From assembly GCF_014639875.1 (NCBI RefSeq), contig NZ_BMGD01000002.1, positions 682,001-746,000 on the forward strand: a stretch of 64,000 bases of DNA, given 5' to 3'. The DNA is from Blastomonas aquatica. Its GTDB lineage: Bacteria; Pseudomonadota; Alphaproteobacteria; Sphingomonadales; Sphingomonadaceae. Below the pieces are notes generated by a model that worked only from the letters and a program-made list of their open reading frames with translations, did not search any database and had not been told where the DNA came from. Positions 58,026-64,000 of the stretch are shown one piece after another. Within the stretch, counting starts at the first letter, position 1, and each line of letters starts with the position of its first letter. The translations under genes were made by a program, and so were the position numbers.

Positions 58026-59285
58026 ATGAAACATGCCCTGCTCGTTCTGGCTACTGCCTGCGCGTTGCCGCCTGCACCTGCGCTGGCCGAAACGGTCGCG
58101 CTGGTTGGCGGCAACGTCGTCGATCTGGACGGGAAGGCACCGCTCCGCGACGCGGTCGTGCTGATCGAAGATGAGCGCATCCAGGCAATTGGCAGCCGCG
58201 CCAGCACGCCGGTGCCGCCCGATGCCAAAGTGATCGCGATGGATGGCAAGTGGCTGATTCCCGGCCTGATGAACATGCATGTCCATCTGGCGCTCAACCT
58301 GCCCGGCGCATCGCGGATCTATAACGAGACGCCAGACTCGATGGTGCTGCGTTCGCTCGACAATGCGCAGAAGTCGCTGAAGTCCGGGGTGACGACGATC
58401 CGGCTGACCGGCTCGGATGCCGGGGTCGATTTCACGCTCAAGCGCGCGATCGACGCAGGCCTGTTCGATGGTCCGCGCATCCACACCGCGGGGTCTTCGA
58501 TCGTCGCCACCGGTGGCCATGGCAAGACCGAGGTCAATGGTGCTGCCGAATTCTCACGCGCGGTGCGCGAGCAGGTGAAGGCGGGTGCGACCTGGATCAA
58601 GCTCGGCATTTCGGGGGGCATTTCGGACACGCATGGCGACATCGGGGCATCGCCGTTCACTGATGCCGAGCTCACCACCGCGATCGAGGTAGCGCATCGC
58701 AACGGGGTCAAGGTCACCGGCCACTCAGGCTCGCCGATCGCGTCCGATGCGGCAATCGATGCGGGAATCGACGCGTTCGAGCACGGCTATTTCCTCACCC
58801 CTCAGGTGCTCAAGAAAATGAAGCTCAAGGGCGTGTGGTTCATTCCGACGATCGTCGTCAGCCAGAGCGGGGCGAAGGAATTCTACCGCAAGATCGGCTC
58901 GCCTCCCTGGTATCTTCACCGGGTGGATTCGGTCGGCAAGGCGCATATCCAGGCGCTGCGCGATGCGATCTCCAACGGGGTGAGCATTGCGCTGGGCACC
59001 GACCAGTACCCGTATGAGCCCAATGAGGGCACGACCGCGACCGTCCGCGAGGCGGAGATCTATGTCGATGCGGGAATGACGCCTGCGCAAGCACTGCGCT
59101 CTGCCACGATCGAACCGGCGCGGATGCTCGGGGTCGATAACGAAGTCGGCGTGCTCAAGCCTGGCTATTACGCCGACATCGTCGCGCTCGATGCCGATCC
59201 GATCGCCGACATCGCCGCGCTGCGCACGATCGGTTTCGTGATGAAGGGCGGCAAGGTGATCCGCGACGACCGTATTCAGCCCTGA
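58026..59285 (+). CDS. exported amidohydrolase family protein, tandem paralog
   Basis: The 419-residue protein starts at 58026, preceded by AGGAG, and has a signal peptide ending in PALAETV. It repeats the motifs of its neighbour: GLMNMHVHL near residue 85, GGISDTHGDIGASP near 200, GTDQYPYEPNEG near 325 and the closing YYADIVALDADP. The spacing of 23 nt to the upstream copy suggests one mRNA. The divergence between the copies suggests different substrate ranges. Confidence 0.9.
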   Translation: MKHALLVLATACALPPAPALAETVALVGGNVVDLDGKAPLRDAVVLIEDERIQAIGSRASTPVPPDAKVIAMDGKWLIPGLMNMHVHLALNLPGASRIYNETPDSMVLRSLDNAQKSLKSGVTTIRLTGSDAGVDFTLKRAIDAGLFDGPRIHTAGSSIVATGGHGKTEVNGAAEFSRAVREQVKAGATWIKLGISGGISDTHGDIGASPFTDAELTTAIEVAHRNGVKVTGHSGSPIASDAAIDAGIDAFEHGYFLTPQVLKKMKLKGVWFIPTIVVSQSGAKEFYRKIGSPPWYLHRVDSVGKAHIQALRDAISNGVSIALGTDQYPYEPNEGTTATVREAEIYVDAGMTPAQALRSATIEPARMLGVDNEVGVLKPGYYADIVALDADPIADIAALRTIGFVMKGGKVIRDDRIQP

Positions 59286-59302
59286 TCCGCGACTCGGATC
59301 AG
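59282..59302 (+). terminator. hairpin overlapping the amidohydrolase stop
   Basis: CTGATCCG and CGGATCAG pair perfectly around CGACT. The stem begins within the stop codon of the second amidohydrolase gene. There is no T tract. Confidence 0.45.
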
Positions 59303-59655
59303 CGCCTGTACGGTCTGTGTCGCGCAATGACGCCTTGGTCGGGCTGGGTAAATGATCGCTCTGACAACGCTCCTGGCCCAGCGCTGGGCACCGCGCCTGC
59401 CGGGTAGCGTTTCACACCGCACTGATAACGGATTGATAGAACACGAAAGATGGCCTGCGTGTTGCCGCGCGCGACGGTGATCGCGTGCAATTCAATCACC
59501 AATGGCCGGTGCACCTGACCTCGCTAGTTTGCGCTGGGCGCAATGAACGCGGATTTACAATGTTGTTGAAACAACAGTTCAACTGACGGACACTTTGGGC
59601 AACGGCGAGGTGCAACAACCGCCGATCAAGCAACATAATGACAGGGAGCCTCACA
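59286..59655. other. intergenic region before the NTF2-like gene
   Basis: These 370 nt hold no credible gene. Besides the hairpin at their start, there is a perfect 14-bp palindrome GCCCAGCGCTGGGC at 59376–59389. AT-richer sequence from about 59540 (TTTACAATGTTGTTG) probably contains the promoter for the gene at 59656. Confidence 0.45.
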
Positions 59656-60141
59656 ATGAAAAAAACGCTGCTCATCGCATCCGTCCTCGCCGCCTTCACG
59701 CTTTCCGCGCCGGCCACCGCGCAGGAAAAGCCGGCAAACGACGTCGTCTCGAAGATGTTCACCTGGTGGAACCAGGCATTCAAGACGCCCGGCGCCTATA
59801 CTCCGGAAAACTTCTCCAAGTTCTTCACGCCCGATGCGACGCTGGTGCTTGAAGGCCGCACGGTGATCAACGGTGTCGACCAGTGGGCGACCCATTTCCA
59901 GAAGATCCAGTCGGGCGGCGGCGATGTCGAGATCGTCGTCCCGTTCAAGGACGTCTTCGAAGTGGGCGACCGGGTCTACACCTATCACGTCATCCGCTCG
60001 CGGCGTGACGGCCAGCTCGGCTGCTCGCTGGCAGCAGGTCATGCCGAACTGAAAGGCGGCAAGATCGCATCGATCGTTCTCGTCCGGCACACGCTCGAAG
60101 CAGGCAAAGACCCGCTCGACGCGCAATGCTGGACAGACTGA
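59656..60141 (+). CDS. exported NTF2/SnoaL-like small protein
   Basis: The 161-residue protein has a clear signal peptide (cleavage near PATAQEKP). The rest matches the NTF2-like fold by eye: FTWWNQAFKTPGAYTPENF, FFTPDATLVLEGRTVINGVD and a C-terminal beta region. Members can be isomerases, hydrolases or ligand binders. An export signal is unusual for SnoaL-like enzymes. It lies 80 nt before a TonB-dependent receptor gene in the same direction. The start is chosen for AGGGAG upstream of 59656. Confidence 0.7.
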   Translation: MKKTLLIASVLAAFTLSAPATAQEKPANDVVSKMFTWWNQAFKTPGAYTPENFSKFFTPDATLVLEGRTVINGVDQWATHFQKIQSGGGDVEIVVPFKDVFEVGDRVYTYHVIRSRRDGQLGCSLAAGHAELKGGKIASIVLVRHTLEAGKDPLDAQCWTD

Positions 60142-60182
60142 CGCCCTAAAACGGCGACTTTGGAGAGGTTTGGATCACTGGA

Positions 60183-60204
60183 ACCGGCGGACATCACCGC
60201 CGGT
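60183..60204 (+). other. stem-loop in the leader of the TonB receptor gene
   Basis: ACCGGCGG and CCGCCGGT pair perfectly around ACATCA, 17 nt before the receptor start codon and adjacent to its ribosome binding site. It may set transcript stability or differential expression of the two genes. Confidence 0.45.
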
Positions 60205-60221
60205 GAAGAGGGGGTTTTGAT

Positions 60222-62504
60222 ATGAAAAACAGCATCAATCACAAGCGCAGCATCGGCCGGTTTTCGATCAGCGTTGCTGGAGCGGCAATTATCGCAGGCT
60301 TGGCAGCGATGCCTGCCTATGCGCAGGAAGCGGAAAATTCTGTCGGTGCAAACGACATCGTCGTGACCGCACAGCGCCGCGAGCAGAGCCTGCAGGATGT
60401 GCCGATCGCGATCACTGCGGTTAGCGCCGAGACGATCAAGAACCAAAACATCCAGAGCGTCGAAGACTATTTCGCGCTGACGCCCAATGTAAGCTTCCAG
60501 TCGAATGGTTCGCGTGACCGCAAGGACCTTGCGATCCGCGGTATCTCTAACCAGCTCAACCCGTATGCCGACGTGCGCCAGTCGAGCTATGCCTTTTATG
60601 TCGACGAATTCAACGTCGCAGCTGGCACAAGCAACCCGCAAATCGTCGACCTTGAGCGGATCGAGATCCTGCGCGGTCCGCAGGGGACGTACTTCGGTCG
60701 CAACGCGGTCGGCGGTGCGATCAACGTGATCACAAAAAAGCCTGTCGATACCTTCGAGGGTGAAGTCGAGATCGGCTATAGCAGCTTTGACACCAAGCGC
60801 GCGCAGGGCGTGATCAACGTTCCCATCGTGCCTGGCGTACTGGCGCTGCGCGCGTCGGGCCAGATCGAAAAGTCGGATGGCAACATCCGCAACATCAACG
60901 CGATCGGTGGCGGCAACGACAGCGAATATTACACAGGGCGTGTCCAGGTGCGGTTCACCCCGATCGATGCGCTGACCTGGGATTTCATCTACAATTACTC
61001 GGATGAAGAGGTGGGTATGCGCAACGGTGTGCCGACCGGGTTCGTCACCCGCACCTGGGCATCGGTATATTATGGGCGGCCCGCAGGATTGATCGGCGAC
61101 CCCGACGGCGTCGGCTTCTTTCCGCAGAACAACAGCCGCGTGAACTTCAACCGTGACCAGCGCGTCGGCAGCAAGTTCGAATATTTCAGCAGCCGTGCGG
61201 TCTGGGACTTCGGACCTGTCGAGCTGACAGCGGTCGGCGGCCATCTGGTCTCCGATGTCTTCAACTTCGGCGATGTCGATGGTGGCAGCCGCGATTTCTT
61301 CTACGAAGACCTCAAGCTGCGGCGCAAATCGACCAGCGGTGAAATCCGGCTGCAATCGACGGGGACCCAGTTCCTCGATTGGAGCTTCGGAACGTCACTG
61401 GGCAAGGATACCGGGGTCAGCGACCAATCGACGTTCCATGGTGCTGATAGCCCGCTTTGCCCCGCCGCCTTGGCGGGCAACTGCAACGGCCTTGAGGTCA
61501 CCGGCGCCGATGGCGACAGTTCGAGCCGCTATTTTGCGATCTTCGCGCAGGGCACGCTCAACTTTTCCGAACAGTTCTCCGCAACCGCAGGCCTGCGCTA
61601 TTCGTGGGAGAAGGTCACCAATGTCTCGCAGGCCCGCTCGAACACGGTGATCACCGGCAACAATGATCGCGTCGCCGACTTTGAGGATATCTCACCCAAG
61701 GTGACCCTGACGTATAAGCCGAACACCGACCTCATGGTCTTTGCAACCGCCTCGCGTGGGTTCAAGTCGGGTGGCACGCAGACCACCAACAGCGCGGCGC
61801 TGAGCAACGAATTCCAGCCTGAAACCTTGTGGAACTATGAACTGGGGGCGAAGTTCAACCTGTTCGACAACCGCCTGAGGGTCGATATCACCGGCTTTTA
61901 TATGGATTGGAAGGATGTCCAGCAGACGATCCGTTTCCAGTTCATCGATCCGGTCACCGGATTGCTGCGCGGTGTCAGCGGCATCGACAACGCGGCCTCG
62001 GCGGAAAGCTATGGTGTCGAAGCCAGCTTTGATGCGCGGCTGACCGACAACTGGAACCTGAGCGGGAACGTCGGCTTCAACAAATCGAAGTACAATGATT
62101 ATCCCAGCGCGCTGATCGATGGGGTCGTCATCGATATTTCGGGCGAAGAACTGACCAATGCGCCCCAATGGACGCTGGGTGCACAGACCCAGTACACAGT
62201 GCCGATCAGCGATCGCTTCGAAGCGTTTGCCCGCGCCGAATGGACCTTCCGTTCCTCGATGATCTCGAACCCATATTACTATCTCTACAAGGACGTGGCG
62301 GGTGAGCCGTTCGAAAGTCCGAGCTATCACAACGTCAATTTGCGCCTCGGGATCGAGGACGAGAACATCCGCGCGGTGGTGTTCGTCGAGAACCTGTTCA
62401 AGGAGGACTTCTACGCCAACGCCTATGAAAAGGCGTTCTACAGCGGCGTTCAGGTCGAGCCATCGTTCCGGGTGTTCGGGGCGAGCCTGGGCTACAAGTT
62501 CTGA
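60222..62504 (+). CDS. TonB-dependent outer-membrane receptor
   Basis: The 760-residue receptor has a signal peptide with cleavage near PAYAQEAE, a plug domain (DIVVTAQRREQSLQDVPIAI; LERIEILRGPQGTYFGRNAV; GGAINVITKKP) and a beta-barrel ending in Phe (VFGASLGYKF). The plug type is that of the large sphingomonad receptor group with wide substrate range. It follows the NTF2-like gene and precedes a DUF885 gene, repeating the receptor–DUF885 pairing seen near 13–18 kb. Confidence 0.95.
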   Translation: MKNSINHKRSIGRFSISVAGAAIIAGLAAMPAYAQEAENSVGANDIVVTAQRREQSLQDVPIAITAVSAETIKNQNIQSVEDYFALTPNVSFQSNGSRDRKDLAIRGISNQLNPYADVRQSSYAFYVDEFNVAAGTSNPQIVDLERIEILRGPQGTYFGRNAVGGAINVITKKPVDTFEGEVEIGYSSFDTKRAQGVINVPIVPGVLALRASGQIEKSDGNIRNINAIGGGNDSEYYTGRVQVRFTPIDALTWDFIYNYSDEEVGMRNGVPTGFVTRTWASVYYGRPAGLIGDPDGVGFFPQNNSRVNFNRDQRVGSKFEYFSSRAVWDFGPVELTAVGGHLVSDVFNFGDVDGGSRDFFYEDLKLRRKSTSGEIRLQSTGTQFLDWSFGTSLGKDTGVSDQSTFHGADSPLCPAALAGNCNGLEVTGADGDSSSRYFAIFAQGTLNFSEQFSATAGLRYSWEKVTNVSQARSNTVITGNNDRVADFEDISPKVTLTYKPNTDLMVFATASRGFKSGGTQTTNSAALSNEFQPETLWNYELGAKFNLFDNRLRVDITGFYMDWKDVQQTIRFQFIDPVTGLLRGVSGIDNAASAESYGVEASFDARLTDNWNLSGNVGFNKSKYNDYPSALIDGVVIDISGEELTNAPQWTLGAQTQYTVPISDRFEAFARAEWTFRSSMISNPYYYLYKDVAGEPFESPSYHNVNLRLGIEDENIRAVVFVENLFKEDFYANAYEKAFYSGVQVEPSFRVFGASLGYKF

Positions 62505-62513
62505 CACGAAATT

Positions 62514-62541
62514 GGGGACGGCTCTGGTCGCGGCCGTCCCC
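62514..62541 (+). terminator. hairpin after the TonB receptor
   Basis: GGGGACGGC at 62514–62522 pairs perfectly with GCCGTCCCC at 62533–62541. It lies in the 83-nt gap before the next DUF885 gene. The following ATACCGTATT is not T-rich, so it may be an attenuator or mRNA-stabilising stem instead. Confidence 0.5.
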
Positions 62542-62587
62542 ATACCGTATTCAGCGACGCAGATGAAAAGCGTAACGGAGCAACAAC

Positions 62588-64000
62588 ATGATCGATCGCC
62601 GGAGCTTCATGGGAGTGGCTGCGGCAGGCGGTCTGTCGGGCCTCGTGCCCCATGCGCTGCTGGCGCAGGGGATGAGCGCCGATAGCGCGCTGGCAGCGCT
62701 GCTGCAGCGGCACGTCGAGGCGTATCTGCGCCGTTCGCCCGAAGAGGCAACGGGCGAGAACTACGATACCGGCGCCAATGCCGCGCTGCGTGGCCGACTC
62801 GATGACAGGTCGATGGCAGCGCGTGCCACCGATCGTGCCGCAATCCAGGCCGCGCTCGCCAATCTCGACAGCATCGATGTCGCAGCATTGTCGCCCCGCG
62901 CGAAGCTGGACTACGGCGTAGCACGCTATGTCTATGATACGCTGGCGGACATGCTCGGGCGCTATGGCTATGTCGACGGCAATCTGCGCCCCAGCCCCTA
63001 TGTCGTGAGCCAGATGAACGGCGCTTATTACTGGTTGCCCGATTTTATCGGGAGCCGTCATCCGATCGAGACCGAGGCCGATGTCGAGGCCTGGTTGCAG
63101 CGGCTTTCGGCGTTTGCGGTCGCGCTCGATCAGGAAAGCGAGCGGATCCGTCATGATGCAGGGATCGGTGTGATCCCGCCCGATTTCGTGCTTGTCCGCA
63201 CCATCACGCAGATCAAGGGGCTGCGTGATGGCGACCCGGCCCAATCCGGGATGATCGCTCCTGCGCTGCGGCGGATCCGTCAAAAGGGTCTGGGCGATGT
63301 TAGCGACCGCGCCCTGGCCATTTTCCGCGACGAAATCCAGCCTGCGCTCAGCCGCCAGATCGCCGCGCTCGAAGCCCTGGCACCGCAGGCCGACGACCGC
63401 GCGGGCGTCTGGAAGCTCCCCGATGGCGAGGCCTATTATACCGCAGCGGTGCGCGCGAACACCACGGTCGATACCTCGCCTGCCGAACTCCATCGCATCG
63501 GGCTGGAGCAATGCCGCGCGATCACTGCGGAGATCGATGGTTTGCTGCGGGCGCAAGGCCTGACCCAGGGCAGCGTGATGGCGCGGGTTGCAGCGCTGAA
63601 CAGCGATGCCCGGTTCCGTGTGTTCCCCGATGACGCCGGGCGCGACAAGCTGCTTGCGCTTGCCCGGCAGCAACTGGCGAAGGTGACCGCGCTGCTTCCG
63701 GGGGGCTTCAATACCACCACCGTCGATCCGATCGTCGTGCGGCGAATATCGCCTGCGATCGAGGCAGGTGCACCAGGTGCATTCTATTCCGGCGGTGGCC
63801 CGGGCGAACCCGGGGTCTACTCGCTCAACCTCAAGAATCCTGCCGAGCATGTCACCTGGCGAATGCCCACGCTCAGCCACCATGAAGGTATTCCCGGGCA
63901 CCATTATCAGGCCAGTGCGCTCTCGCATGCCCCGGCGCTGCCCTTGTTCCGTCGGATCGTGCGCTTCTCTGCGTATACCGAGGGCTGGGCGCTTTATGCA
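62588..64000 (+). CDS. DUF885 protein with Tat-type leader (3' end outside window)
   Basis: The 471 visible residues start MIDRRSFMGVAAAGGL, a likely Tat leader, with cleavage near ALLAQG. HEGIPGHHY is at residues 432–440 and the sequence runs out inside the second motif, TEGWALYA. The missing part should hold about 130 residues by comparison with the other copies. It lies 83 nt after the TonB receptor stop. Confidence 0.9.
   Translation, partial: MIDRRSFMGVAAAGGLSGLVPHALLAQGMSADSALAALLQRHVEAYLRRSPEEATGENYDTGANAALRGRLDDRSMAARATDRAAIQAALANLDSIDVAALSPRAKLDYGVARYVYDTLADMLGRYGYVDGNLRPSPYVVSQMNGAYYWLPDFIGSRHPIETEADVEAWLQRLSAFAVALDQESERIRHDAGIGVIPPDFVLVRTITQIKGLRDGDPAQSGMIAPALRRIRQKGLGDVSDRALAIFRDEIQPALSRQIAALEALAPQADDRAGVWKLPDGEAYYTAAVRANTTVDTSPAELHRIGLEQCRAITAEIDGLLRAQGLTQGSVMARVAALNSDARFRVFPDDAGRDKLLALARQQLAKVTALLPGGFNTTTVDPIVVRRISPAIEAGAPGAFYSGGGPGEPGVYSLNLKNPAEHVTWRMPTLSHHEGIPGHHYQASALSHAPALPLFRRIVRFSAYTEGWALYA

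Noticed and set aside
59560..59582. TGTTG-AAA-CAACA inverted repeat before the NTF2-like gene
   Set aside because: Arms of only five bases with a three-base loop; too short to separate from chance.
1..64000. CRISPR arrays, prophage or insertion sequences
   Set aside because: No regularly spaced direct repeats, integrase, transposase or terminal inverted repeats were seen.

Overview
The window is high-GC chromosomal DNA from an alphaproteobacterium, most likely a sphingomonad (order Sphingomonadales). This rests on the protein sequences, the repertoire of TonB-dependent receptors beside exported DUF885 hydrolases, and the comF–grxC–nitrilase–DUF1178 block. Taxonomy is inferred from gene content only. 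I see no phage, transposon or CRISPR array.

Layout. Positions 1–7.8 kb are housekeeping: the C-terminal part of DNA polymerase III alpha (dnaE), an AlkK-like acyl-CoA ligase, an intergenic hairpin repeat, a methyltransferase divergent from comF, grxC, a nitrilase-family amidase, a DUF1178 protein and tRNA-Arg(CCT). From 7.9 to 13.3 kb lie a three-domain cNMP-binding/thioredoxin-like/TrxR-like flavoprotein and a three-subunit molybdenum hydroxylase (aldehyde/xanthine oxidase family). From 13.4 kb to the right edge nearly everything is catabolic.

The first catabolic theme is peptide or amide breakdown. There are six DUF885 proteins, an S9 prolyl-oligopeptidase-type peptidase, an M24 (Xaa-Pro aminopeptidase-like) protein, three exported amidohydrolases, two TonB-dependent receptors and three transporter-type genes (BASS, a sodium:solute symporter and its DUF3311 partner). 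Between 48 and 59 kb these surround an operon that looks like D-hydroxyproline dehydrogenase (three subunits) plus a DHDPS-family deaminase/aldolase. A LysR regulator is divergent from it. An inverted repeat GTTGCG-N5-CGCAAC occurs both between the LysR gene and that operon and in the divergent region controlling the DUF885–DUF3311–symporter operon and the tandem amidohydrolases, which suggests one regulon.

The second theme is aromatic amino acid or indole breakdown. A seven-gene leftward operon (44.05→37.7 kb), with almost every junction overlapping by 1–4 nt, encodes a 2-aminobenzoyl-CoA monooxygenase/reductase-like enzyme, an SDR, a MarR regulator, an enoyl-CoA hydratase, an acyl-CoA dehydrogenase, a thioesterase and a Rid-family protein. 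It diverges from a class I/II aminotransferase, and a near-perfect 26-bp inverted repeat sits between the two promoters. A second leftward operon (32.0→27.65 kb) encodes an isatin-hydrolase/kynurenine-formamidase-type cyclase and both subunits of an indolepyruvate:ferredoxin-oxidoreductase-like enzyme, behind a perfect 16-bp palindrome. Together they suggest, without proving, a route from tryptophan or indolepyruvate-type compounds toward anthraniloyl-CoA and beta-oxidation.

Most notable: two of the six DUF885 proteins have lost the HE part of the HExxPGH metal-binding motif; the operons share palindromic operator-like sites; and two Rid-family proteins lack the arginine of true RidA deaminases. 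The window ends inside a DUF885 gene.
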